Below, piece by piece: positions 9,497 through 16,869 of a stretch of DNA of 64,000 nucleotides (the first letter of the stretch is position 1; the number at the start of each line of letters is the position of its first letter). The position numbers and the translations under genes were made by a program. This DNA comes from Candidatus Sedimenticola sp. (ex Thyasira tokunagai) (GTDB taxonomy: Bacteria; Pseudomonadota; Gammaproteobacteria; Chromatiales; Chromatiaceae). Below the pieces are notes generated by a model, which was not told the DNA's origin, searched no databases, and saw only the letters and a program-made list of their open reading frames with translations. The stretch is from contig CP134874.1 in NCBI GenBank assembly GCA_037318855.1, positions 1,116,598 through 1,180,597 of the forward strand. The letters run 5' to 3'.

Positions 9497-9670
9497 CTAA
9501 TTGGTTGCGTCGAGTTCTTGCCCTACGTTATCGAAAGTCTCTGAGACCTCTTCCCCCAAAAACGTGACTGCGACAATCGCCACGACGGCGATCAAAGCGA
9601 CCATCAAGGCGTATTCGACCATGGTTGCGCCAATTTGGGATTTACGTACTTTACGGAGCAGTTTTTTCAT
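9497..9670 (-). CDS. flp: Flp-type pilin 1
   Basis: 57-residue type IVb prepilin. Leader MKKLLRKVRKSQIG, then the processing site G14-A15 followed by T-M-V-E19-Y20, the invariant Flp E-Y pair, and a hydrophobic helix ALMVALIAVVAIVAVTFLG. The tail ends ELDATN. ATG at 9670-9668 follows a GGAGAT-like ribosome site. The mature peptide of about 43 residues is the major subunit of the fibre in homologous systems. It differs from pilin 2 mainly in the leader and the C-terminal quarter, so one may be a minor or alternative subunit. Confidence 0.95.
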   Translation of the reverse strand: MKKLLRKVRKSQIGATMVEYALMVALIAVVAIVAVTFLGEEVSETFDNVGQELDATN

Positions 9671-9747
9671 CAGGAATCTCCACCTGTAAATTATTTGATA
9701 TCTTCCTAGGAAGGGAGCGCTGTGTTGCCGACACCCTGATTTCAGAC

Positions 9748-9772
9748 TAGTAGAAAAGGCTGGGAAGTCAAT
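9748..9772 (-). promoter_or_regulatory. conserved upstream block of flp1
   Basis: On the minus strand this 25-bp block starts with ATTGAC and ends in TTCTACTA. The same layout, with identical spacing, occurs upstream of flp2 at 10420-10444. The blocks sit about 97 and 90 bp before the start codons. The TTGAC end resembles a -35 hexamer, but the spacing to TACTA is too short for a standard sigma-70 promoter, so an activator or alternative sigma site is equally possible. Confidence 0.4.
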
Positions 9773-10118
9773 GCTTGCACGGTGAAGTTTCAGAGAGAAA
9801 TAGTGGTTTCGGTCGATAACGTTTAGCGAGTTGCATACCCCCTGGCTAAAGTGCCGGCATCACTGTCGGAAACCCGACGAGTGGACCGTAGTTTTGAAAA
9901 ATACCAACCACTTCAATATTTGCGAATTGTACGAGAAAAATACCAACCAATAACTCACCCTGCGCCCGTGCCGGTAGCTATAGATCCATGATGAGTACAA
10001 TTAATCCCCAGGTACAAAAGCAGTAGCAGAGAGTAGCCGAAGGGCCAGGCATAGGGGGCAACAATCAGCGGTCAGGCGAACAACGAGGGCAAGTGCTGAG
10101 GTCAATCCACCGATTTTT

Positions 10119-10167
10119 GGTGCCGCCAATAGCAAAAAACGGCCCCGTAACTCCGGTCAGCGGCACC
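10119..10167 (-). terminator. inverted repeat downstream of flp2
   Basis: Perfect 8-bp arms GGTGCCGC (10119-10126) and GCGGCACC (10160-10167) begin 9 bp after the flp2 stop. On the minus strand the distal arm is followed by a run of A rather than U, and a GCCGTTTTTT stretch lies inside the loop. It could act as a terminator or as a 3' stabiliser of the pilin mRNA. Confidence 0.35.
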
Positions 10168-10175
10168 ACAGGTAC

Positions 10176-10349
10176 TCAGTTGGTGGCGTCGATAGTTGTT
10201 CCTACTTCATTGAAAGTCTCGGAGACCTCTTCCCCCAAAAACGTGACAGCGGCAATCGCCACGACGGCGATCAAAGCGACCATCAGTGCGTATTCGACCA
10301 TGGTGGCGCCTGTTTCGTATTTGCGTAGTATCTGGAGAAGCTTTTTCAT
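10176..10349 (-). CDS. flp: Flp-type pilin 2
   Basis: 57-residue type IVb prepilin with leader MKKLLQILRKYETG, cleavage between G14 and A15, the E19-Y20 pair, and a hydrophobic core nearly identical to pilin 1. The C-terminus ends TTIDATN. The two genes probably arose by duplication; both keep intact processing sites and reading frames. A GGAGATATTC ribosome site precedes ATG at 10349-10347. It is divergent from soeA, with a 333-bp intergenic region. Confidence 0.95.
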   Translation of the reverse strand: MKKLLQILRKYETGATMVEYALMVALIAVVAIAAVTFLGEEVSETFNEVGTTIDATN

Positions 10350-10419
10350 CAGGAATATCTCCTTCTCTGTTTCCCGGTGAGACTATCCTTTTGAGACAAT
10401 CTCTCCTCTAATCTGAGGG

Positions 10420-10444
10420 TAGTAGAAGAGAGTGGCATGTCAAT
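10420..10444 (-). promoter_or_regulatory. conserved upstream block of flp2
   Basis: Counterpart of the block at 9748-9772: minus-strand ATTGACA at one end and TTCTACTA at the other, same length and spacing, about 90 bp before the start codon. Conservation between two otherwise different upstream regions supports a shared promoter or regulator site. Confidence 0.4.
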
Positions 10445-10511
10445 TTCTTACCTCAGTATCGATCGGTTGTTTTTCTGGCTTTTGCCGCCATCCCGGCTAC
10501 CCTTAGATTCA

Positions 10512-10525
10512 TTGATATTGATCAA
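10512..10525. promoter_or_regulatory. FNR/ANR-type box upstream of soeABC
   Basis: TTGATATTGATCAA matches the consensus TTGAT-N4-ATCAA at every defined position. Its centre is about 164 bp upstream of the soeA start and 170 bp from the flp2 start, so it could serve either divergent gene. A TATAAG hexamer at 10537-10542 would put the box over the -35 region of a soeA promoter, a position more typical of repression, but the start site is unknown. Confidence 0.55.
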
Positions 10526-10682
10526 CTCCATGGAGGTATAAGTACCCTGTGGTTGCGACTTGGGGCTATGAATATTAGAATAGATTAAAATATTGATTTA
10601 GCACTCTAACGTAATGCTTTGCCCGGCTGAGACTCAGGGTGGGGCGTTATCACAATTCCTATGATTCGGGGCTAACAAAGGC

Positions 10683-13595
10683 ATGCAGGATCCAACAACT
10701 CAGTCCGATCGTGACATTGGCAGTGTAGAGGTCAAGGAGACCACGTGCTATATGTGCGCCTGCCGTTGTGGCATCCGGGTGACCTTGCGCGATGGCGAAA
10801 TCCGCCATATCGAGGGTAATCCCACTCATCCCCATAACCAGGGGGTGATCTGCGCCAAGGGCTCCTCCGGCATTATGAAGCAGTACTCGCCGGCACGTAT
10901 CACCAAACCGCTGCTGCGCAAGCCCGGTGCCGAGCGTGGTACCTCGGATTTCGAAGAGATCTCCTGGGAGAAGGCTTTCGGTATCATGGAGGAGCGTCTG
11001 GCAAAGATTCGTGCCGATGATCCTAAGAAGTTTGCCCTCTGTACCGGTCGTGACCAGATGCAGGCCCTCACCGGCATGTTCGCCAAGCAGTTCGGTACGC
11101 CCAATTATTCAGCCCATGGTGGCTTCTGTTCGGTCAATATGGCCGCCGGCATGATCTACTCCATCGGCGGCTCCTTCTGGGAGTTCGGCGGCCCGGATCT
11201 TGAACGCGCCAAGCTGTTTGTGATGATAGGCACCGCCGAAGATCACGATTCCAATCCGCTGAAGATCCACCTCTCCAAATTCAAACGTCGCGGCGGCAAG
11301 TTCATCTCCATCAACCCGATCCGTAGCGGCTACTCGGCCATCGCCGATGAGTGGGTGCCGATCAAACCGGGTACCGACGGTGCCCTGATGATGGCGCTGA
11401 TTCACCAGTTGATTAAACAGGGGCTTTACGATCGCGAATTTCTCATTCAGTACACCAACTCCGCAGAGCTGGTGATCAATGATGAGAGTCGCGATGACCA
11501 TGGCCTCTTCAAACGTTTTGAGATGCATGTCGAAGAGGGGTGTTTCGATCCTGAAAACAAGCTCTGGTGGGATCGTGACCTGGATAGAGAGATATCCACT
11601 CATACTCCCGGTGTCGATCCGCGCCTGCTTGGGGAGTTTGAGCTGGGGGATGGCACCCCGGTAAAGCCCGCTTTCCAACTGTTGAAGGAGCGGGTGGAGG
11701 AGTATACCCCGGAGTGGGCCGAGGGGATCACCGGCATACCGACAGAGACCATTATCCGCCTCGCCCACGAGATGGGCGTTACCGCCCGTGATCACCAGAT
11801 TGAGCTGCCGATCCAATGGGTCGACTGCTGGGACAACACCCACGAATCGGTGAAGGGTAACCCGGTGGCCTTCCACGCTATGCGTGGTCTCGCTGCTCAC
11901 TCCAACGGTTTCCAGTCGATCCGTGCCTTGAGCATCCTGATGACCCTGCTCGGTACCATCGATCGGCCGGGCGGTTTCCGTCACAAGGCGCCTTTCCCGC
12001 GCCCGATTCCCCCTTGCCCCAAGCCGCCCAACGGTCCCGATGGTGTGCAGCCGAATACGCCTCTCGATGGCATGCCTCTGGGTTGGCCCTCCAAGCCGGA
12101 GGATCTCTTTATCGATGACGAGGGCAAACCGGTACGGCTCGACAAGGCGTTCTCCTGGGAGTACCCGCTGTCGGTTCACGGGTTGATGCATAATGCCATC
12201 ACCAATGCCTGGCGGGGTGACCCCTACAAGATCGACACCATGCTGCTGTTTATGGCCAACATGGCGTGGAACTCATCGATGAATACCGCCAGTGTGCGGG
12301 AGATGCTGGTGGATAAGGAGGAGAACGGCGAATACAAGATCCCGTTCCTTATCGTCTGTGACGCCTTTCAGTCGGAGACCGTGGCGTTTGCCGACCTGGT
12401 GCTGCCCGATACCACCTATCTGGAGCGCCACGACGCCCTCTCGATGCTCGACCGGCCGATCTCTGAATATAGCGGGCCGGTGGATTCGGTACGTATTCCG
12501 GTGGTGCCACGCACCGGCGAGTGCCGACCGTTCCAGGAGGTGGTGATTGAACTGGGCAGCCGCCTCGGTCTCCCCGCCTTTGTTAAGGAGGACGGCTCAC
12601 GCAAGTATCGCGACTACCCCGATTTCATCACCAACTACGAGACCTCCCCCGGTTCCGGTATCGGTTTCCTCGCCGGTTGGCGCGGTAAAGGGGGTGAGAA
12701 GTTCCTCAAGGGTGAGCCCAATCCAAGACAGTGGGAGATGTACCAGAAGAACGGCTGCGTCTATCACCATGAGCTGCCCAAGTCTTACCAATACATGCGT
12801 AACTGGAATAAAGGCTATCTGCAGTGGGCCCGCGCTCACGGCATGACCCGTTACGCCGAGCCGATCACTATCCATCTCTACTCCGAGGTGTTGCAGAAGT
12901 TTCGTCTGGCGGCACAGGGTAAACGTGCGGGACGGCAGCCGCCGGACCATCTGCGCAAGCGCATCGAGACCCATTTTGATCCGTTGCCGTTCTACAGTGA
13001 AACGCTGCTGTCACGGCTGTCGGACACCCACGACTATCCCCTCAACGCCCTCACCCAGCGACCGATGGCGATGTATCACTCGTGGGACTCTCTCAACGCC
13101 TGGTTGCGTCAGATTCATACTCACAACTACCTCTTCGTCAACCCGCAACTGGCCAAGACCAAGGGGATTGAGGATGGTGACTGGATCTGGGTCGAGTCGC
13201 CCACCGGTAAGGTGCGCTGCATGTGCCGCTACTCCGAGGCGGTGGAGCCGGGCACGGTGTGGACCTGGAACGCCATCGGCAAGGCACCGGGTGCCTGGGG
13301 TTTGTCACCCAAGGCCAATGAGTCCCAGAAAGGGTTTCTGCTAAACCACCTGATTCCGGAAGAGCTGCCCCCCTGTGATGCGGGGGACCACCTCTCCAAC
13401 TCCGATCCCGTCACCGGCCAGGCGGCCTGGTTCGATGTACGGGTGAAGATCTACAAGGCGGAGTCGGGTGAGCCGGAGCAGACTTCTCCACAGTTTAATC
13501 TGCAGAGGTTGCTGCCGGGACAGAAAGGGCGTCATGGTCGCTGGCAGGCCTACTTTGCCGGCATCTTTCGGCGCAAGGCGGGGATAGAAAAATGA
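10683..13595 (+). CDS. soeA: sulfite dehydrogenase molybdoprotein SoeA
   Basis: 970-residue Mo-bisMGD oxidoreductase, the catalytic subunit that oxidises cytoplasmic sulfite to sulfate in sulfur oxidisers. There is no twin-arginine leader, in keeping with the cytoplasmic Soe complex rather than periplasmic DMSO or polysulfide reductases. Residues 22-58 carry the CYMCACRC...GVICAKG [4Fe-4S] cluster motif. MGD-binding blocks (MIGTAEDHDSNPL, AFQSETVAFADLVLPDTTYLE) and the C-terminal molydopterin-dinucleotide domain (ALTQRPMAMYHSWDSLNAWLR) follow. Order soeA-soeB-soeC and subunit sizes match the Allochromatium operon. Alternative assignment to a thiosulfate or polysulfide reductase is less likely given the missing leader. 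Confidence 0.87.
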   Translation: MQDPTTQSDRDIGSVEVKETTCYMCACRCGIRVTLRDGEIRHIEGNPTHPHNQGVICAKGSSGIMKQYSPARITKPLLRKPGAERGTSDFEEISWEKAFGIMEERLAKIRADDPKKFALCTGRDQMQALTGMFAKQFGTPNYSAHGGFCSVNMAAGMIYSIGGSFWEFGGPDLERAKLFVMIGTAEDHDSNPLKIHLSKFKRRGGKFISINPIRSGYSAIADEWVPIKPGTDGALMMALIHQLIKQGLYDREFLIQYTNSAELVINDESRDDHGLFKRFEMHVEEGCFDPENKLWWDRDLDREISTHTPGVDPRLLGEFELGDGTPVKPAFQLLKERVEEYTPEWAEGITGIPTETIIRLAHEMGVTARDHQIELPIQWVDCWDNTHESVKGNPVAFHAMRGLAAHSNGFQSIRALSILMTLLGTIDRPGGFRHKAPFPRPIPPCPKPPNGPDGVQPNTPLDGMPLGWPSKPEDLFIDDEGKPVRLDKAFSWEYPLSVHGLMHNAITNAWRGDPYKIDTMLLFMANMAWNSSMNTASVREMLVDKEENGEYKIPFLIVCDAFQSETVAFADLVLPDTTYLERHDALSMLDRPISEYSGPVDSVRIPVVPRTGECRPFQEVVIELGSRLGLPAFVKEDGSRKYRDYPDFITNYETSPGSGIGFLAGWRGKGGEKFLKGEPNPRQWEMYQKNGCVYHHELPKSYQYMRNWNKGYLQWARAHGMTRYAEPITIHLYSEVLQKFRLAAQGKRAGRQPPDHLRKRIETHFDPLPFYSETLLSRLSDTHDYPLNALTQRPMAMYHSWDSLNAWLRQIHTHNYLFVNPQLAKTKGIEDGDWIWVESPTGKVRCMCRYSEAVEPGTVWTWNAIGKAPGAWGLSPKANESQKGFLLNHLIPEELPPCDAGDHLSNSDPVTGQAAWFDVRVKIYKAESGEPEQTSPQFNLQRLLPGQKGRHGRWQAYFAGIFRRKAGIEK

Positions 13596-14314
13596 CGCAA
13601 CTCGCACTGGTTATCGATCTCAATGTCTGCGTTGGCTGTCACGCTTGTGTCACCAGCTGTAAACAGTGGAATACATCCGGTTGGGCCGGCCCGCTGCCGG
13701 ATCAACGCCCCTATGACGAAGACCCCTCCGGTGTCTTCTTCAACCGGGTTCAGACCTATGAAATAGGCTGCTTTCCCAATACCGAGACACTCCACTTTCC
13801 CAAGTCGTGTCTGCACTGCGAGGATCCCCCATGCGTGCCGGTCTGTCCTACCGGGGCGAGCTACAAGCGTGAGGACAACGGCGTGGTGCTGGTGGATTAC
13901 GACAAGTGTATCGGTTGTAAGTACTGCTCCTGGGCCTGCCCGTACGGTGCCCGTGAGTTTGATGAGTTCAACCGGGTGATGAAGAAGTGCACCCTCTGTA
14001 TCGATCGTGTTACCGATATGACGTTGCCTGAATCGGAGCGCAAGCCGGCCTGTGTGTTGGCCTGTCCCACCAGTGCCCGTATCTTCGGTGATGTCCACGA
14101 CCCCGATTCAGACGCCTCAAAGGCGATTCGCGAAGAGGGCGGCTATCAGCTGCAGCCGGAGTGGGGTACCCAGCCTGCCAATCACTATCTGCCGCGGCGC
14201 AAGCAGCGCATACATATCAGTGAAGATGAACTGGTGCGCTCTGATAATCCGCTGCGGAAAGAAGAGGAGCTGCCATACGATCAGGGCGAAACCCTGGACG
14301 ATGTGGCTTGGTAA
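13592..14314 (+). CDS. soeB: sulfite dehydrogenase iron-sulfur subunit SoeB
   Basis: 240-residue ferredoxin-type electron-transfer subunit. Four [4Fe-4S] motifs are visible: CVGCHACVTSC, CLHCEDPPCVPVCP, CIGCKYCSWACP and CTLCIDR...CVLACP. It passes electrons from SoeA to the membrane anchor. ATG overlaps the soeA stop by 4 bp (ATGA), so the two are translationally coupled. No export signal. A 213-bp gap separates it from soeC, which is unusual for this operon and is filled by a repeat element. Confidence 0.88.
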   Translation: MTQLALVIDLNVCVGCHACVTSCKQWNTSGWAGPLPDQRPYDEDPSGVFFNRVQTYEIGCFPNTETLHFPKSCLHCEDPPCVPVCPTGASYKREDNGVVLVDYDKCIGCKYCSWACPYGAREFDEFNRVMKKCTLCIDRVTDMTLPESERKPACVLACPTSARIFGDVHDPDSDASKAIREEGGYQLQPEWGTQPANHYLPRRKQRIHISEDELVRSDNPLRKEEELPYDQGETLDDVAW

Positions 14315-14334
14315 TTTATGGCTACCCATAAGTT

Positions 14335-14500
14335 CAGAAAAGCAGGACGCAGAGAACGGAGAGGAGGCGCAAAGGGCGCGGAGAAAAACTGTTTTTCTCA
14401 ACATGAAAACTCTGCGAACTCTGCTCTCCTCTGCGAACTCTGCTCTCCTCTGCGAACTCCGCTCTCCTTTGCGATCTCTGCGTCCCTTTTTCTGTTTTTG
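14335..14500. repeat. palindromic repeat with 19-bp tandem units between soeB and soeC
   Basis: The left arm (GACGCAGAGAACGGAGAGGAGGC region, about 14346-14390) is complementary to the right arm (about 14440-14485, ...TGCGATCTCTGCGTCC). A central hairpin GAGAAAAAC-TG-TTTTTCTC lies at 14382-14400. The right arm holds a 19-bp unit CTGCGAACTCTGCTCTCCT at 14412-14430 and 14431-14449, a third copy with one mismatch at 14450-14468, and a degenerate fourth at 14469-14487. This resembles the widespread ACGCAGAG/CTCTGCGT dispersed repeats of bacteria. It interrupts the operon but no frame. Confidence 0.75.
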
Positions 14501-14527
14501 AACGAACGCTATTTAGGAATTAGATAA

Positions 14528-15508
14528 ATGCATCCGGCATTTTCAGTTATTTTTCTTACCACCCTGATCGGTGTTGGTCAGGGTCTGTTTTTGGCGCTCT
14601 ATACGGGGCAGGTCTATAGCCTTGCCAACCTGCTGCCGGCACAGGCGAGTCAGGGCTTCTACGCTCTCGGCAGCTTTGTGGCGCTGGTTTTTCTGGTTGC
14701 CGGGCTGCTCGCCTCATTCTTCCATCTGGGACATCCCGAGCGGGCGTGGCGGGCCGCCGCCAAATGGCGCACCTCCTGGCTCTCTCGCGAGGTGATTGTG
14801 CTGCCGACTTTTATGGGGCTGGTGTTCCTCTACGCGGGGATTCACTACCTGGAGTGGACCGGGCCGCTGTTCACTGTTTCCGACACATTGCCGGTGGATC
14901 TGACCCTGATTATCGGTTTTCTTGCCGGCCTGGCGGCATTTGCACTCTATATCTGCACCGCCATGATCTATGCCGGAGTGAAGTTTCTCAAGGAGTGGCA
15001 CTCACCGCTGACAGTGGCCAACTACACTTTTCTTGGCCTCGCCTCCGGCTTTATGTTGGCAGCTGCTTTCTCCGCCTACGGCGGTACTGATCTTGTGGCC
15101 TTTTTCGGCACCTGGGCGGTGATCTTCACCTTTGCGGGCGCGCTCTCCCGCGCTGCATCGCTGCTAAGGAACCGCGGTCTGCGCCATAAACTCAACCTGA
15201 CTTCAGCCATCGGCGTGCGTCACCAGCAGATGGCTCAGTTGACTCAGGGGTTTATGGGTGGCTCCTTTAACACCCGTGAGTTCTTTCATGGTAAGAGACC
15301 GGCACTGCTGAAAATGATCAAGTTCACTTTTCTGTTGCTGGTCTTTCCGCTACCCGTGGCGATGATGGCCACCGCCTATTTTCTCGAGTCGGCCTCTCTG
15401 CCCATCGGTGCTTTTGTGGTGCAGTACATTGGGCTGTTGGCTGAGCGCTGGTACTTTTTTGCCGAGTCGCGTCATCCACAGAATCTCTACTATCAATCCA
15501 TGGCCTGA
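14528..15508 (+). CDS. soeC: sulfite dehydrogenase membrane anchor SoeC
   Basis: 326 residues with about eight hydrophobic segments (from VIFLTTLIGVGQGLFLALYT to the last helix before the C-terminal QNLYYQSMA), DmsC-like anchor family. HLGHPERAWRAAAKWRTSWLSREV is a family-conserved loop that includes a quinone-site histidine. It anchors SoeAB on the cytoplasmic side and delivers electrons to the quinone pool. The AGGAAT ribosome site lies just after the repeat element, so soeC translation may be uncoupled from soeB. Confidence 0.87.
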   Translation: MHPAFSVIFLTTLIGVGQGLFLALYTGQVYSLANLLPAQASQGFYALGSFVALVFLVAGLLASFFHLGHPERAWRAAAKWRTSWLSREVIVLPTFMGLVFLYAGIHYLEWTGPLFTVSDTLPVDLTLIIGFLAGLAAFALYICTAMIYAGVKFLKEWHSPLTVANYTFLGLASGFMLAAAFSAYGGTDLVAFFGTWAVIFTFAGALSRAASLLRNRGLRHKLNLTSAIGVRHQQMAQLTQGFMGGSFNTREFFHGKRPALLKMIKFTFLLLVFPLPVAMMATAYFLESASLPIGAFVVQYIGLLAERWYFFAESRHPQNLYYQSMA

Positions 15509-15543
15509 TGGTATTAACAGGTCTTATAAAAGGAGAGTTTGTC

Positions 15544-16365
15544 ATGCGTATTATCAAGCAGTTGTTTGCCGTTGTGTTGATTAGCATGATGACGTTTTCG
15601 GTCAGGGCCGATGTGCTGGTTCTGGTTCACGGTTATCTGGGCAGTGCCCACTCCTGGGAAACCAGCGGTGTCAATGCCGTACTCAATGCCAACGGTTGGC
15701 CCCGTGCCGGGATGCTGACTGCGGGTCCTGCAGGTGTTCAACTGCTACCGGCAACCATAACAGCGACAGAGGGTAATGCGGTCTATGCTGTGGAGCTCCC
15801 CTCTCTGGCACCGATGATGATTCAGGCGGACTATCTGCAGGTAATGCTGCAGCAGATTGCCGCCCGCCATCCCGGTGAGTCCACCCATATTGCTGCCCAC
15901 TCCGCCGGTGGTGTGGTTGCACGCATCGCTCTGGTCCGTGGTGCTGCAGTCAATGCCAAATCCCTGATCACTATCTCATCGCCCCACCTCGGCACCGAGC
16001 GTGCAGTTCAGGCACTCGATGCCAGTGATACTTCATTCCCTTTCTGTCTGGTGGAGGATTTTTTCAGTGGTGGAAAGGTGAGCCTGCTAAAGAACTCCAG
16101 GGGAGCTTTGATTGACCTGACCCCCGCCTATCCGGGCAGCCTGCTCCACTGGCTCAACAGCCAGCCCCATCCGGATATCGCTTATTACTCGGTTATCCGT
16201 CCCGGTCCCGTCGGCATGGGTGATGAGCTGATCCCCGCCTTCAGTCAGGATATGAATAACATCCCGGCGCTTAAGGGGCGCTCACAAGTCTCTATTGTTG
16301 CCACTGGTCACATGCTCAATCCACAGGATGGCATGGCGTTGGTGAGTGTCCTGCCAGCACTATAA
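15544..16365 (+). CDS. exported alpha/beta hydrolase (lipase/esterase-like)
   Basis: 273 residues. Signal peptide MRIIKQLFAVVLISMMTFSVRA, then LVLVHGYLGSAHSWETSG (oxyanion-hole region) and the nucleophile elbow AHSAGG (Ser about residue 120). A late histidine in ATGHM is a plausible third triad member. Length and motifs fit the PGAP1/lipase-like alpha/beta hydrolases. An upstream in-frame start is rejected: the AAGGAG site just before ATG at 15544 fits, and the leader begins there. It follows soeC by 35 bp but no link to sulfite oxidation is evident. Substrate unknown. Confidence 0.8.
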   Translation: MRIIKQLFAVVLISMMTFSVRADVLVLVHGYLGSAHSWETSGVNAVLNANGWPRAGMLTAGPAGVQLLPATITATEGNAVYAVELPSLAPMMIQADYLQVMLQQIAARHPGESTHIAAHSAGGVVARIALVRGAAVNAKSLITISSPHLGTERAVQALDASDTSFPFCLVEDFFSGGKVSLLKNSRGALIDLTPAYPGSLLHWLNSQPHPDIAYYSVIRPGPVGMGDELIPAFSQDMNNIPALKGRSQVSIVATGHMLNPQDGMALVSVLPAL

Positions 16366-16869
16366 GGGTCGCAGGGTAAAGAAATTCCCATCCTGCTTTC
16401 CTGCTGCGCTACACGCGTTGCATTGGAACCATCGGCCCAGCGTCTTGCCGATAGCACATGTGAAGCGGCTGAGGCTTACTTTATAATGACTATGCATAAT
16501 AACCTGTAATCTGGTGTAGATAGCGAACCTGTTCGCGAAGAACACGTCTCGGAGTCGATCGCGAACAAGTTCGCTCCTACAGGTATCACATTTTCCATCA
16601 AGATGGTTTTCTGGATTATTGTGCATAGCCAGTTACTTTTATTATCTGCATAATCCGCTGGTCGTTCCTTTCACTCTCTCAGATGAATAGGCTGGTAGCG
16701 TAATCACTGAGCAGGTGTCACACCTCTTATTGTCAATACCCCGCTTTTCGATCATCCTGTACAAAACACTGAATCTGGCAGCTGGCTCGATTTTTTGTGT
16801 TTGCTGTCCTATTGTTAACAGAACAAGTGATGATCTACACGCAGGTGGAGATACAAAACTGGCGGAGAA
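16366..16869. other. non-coding stretch with a REP/MITE-like element
   Basis: About 500 bp without a supported gene. It contains the palindromic element at 16486-16632 described separately; the remainder, including 16640-16860, shows nothing recognisable. Confidence 0.5.
16486..16632. repeat. MITE-like palindrome carrying a REP core
   Basis: Imperfect terminal inverted repeats, GACTATGCATAATAACC at 16488-16504 against GGATTATTGTGCATAGCC at 16613-16630, enclose a REP-like core TAGCGAACCTGTTCGCGAAG (16521-16540) and GATCGCGAACAAGTTCGCTCC (16557-16577). The GTTCGCTCCTACAG end is a well known dispersed REP form of gammaproteobacteria. No transposase is present. Confidence 0.65.

Larger units (their letters stand above)
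9671..10175. other. non-coding stretch between the two pilin genes
   Basis: About 500 bp without a supported gene. It holds the upstream region of flp1, a 15-bp perfect direct repeat (GAAAAATACCAACCA at 9896-9910 and again at 9935-9949, 39 bp apart), and the region downstream of flp2. Nothing else was recognised. Confidence 0.5.

Noticed and set aside
11109..12191. 360-residue open frame on the minus strand within soeA
   Set aside because: It lies wholly inside a well recognised molybdoprotein gene, has no family similarity, and results from the high GC content of soeA.
10683..15508. Polysulfide/thiosulfate reductase or DMSO reductase as identity for the molybdoenzyme operon
   Set aside because: The catalytic subunit has no twin-arginine leader and the operon is in the A-B-C order with DmsC-like anchor, as in cytoplasmic SoeABC. 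The alternative cannot be fully excluded without phylogeny.
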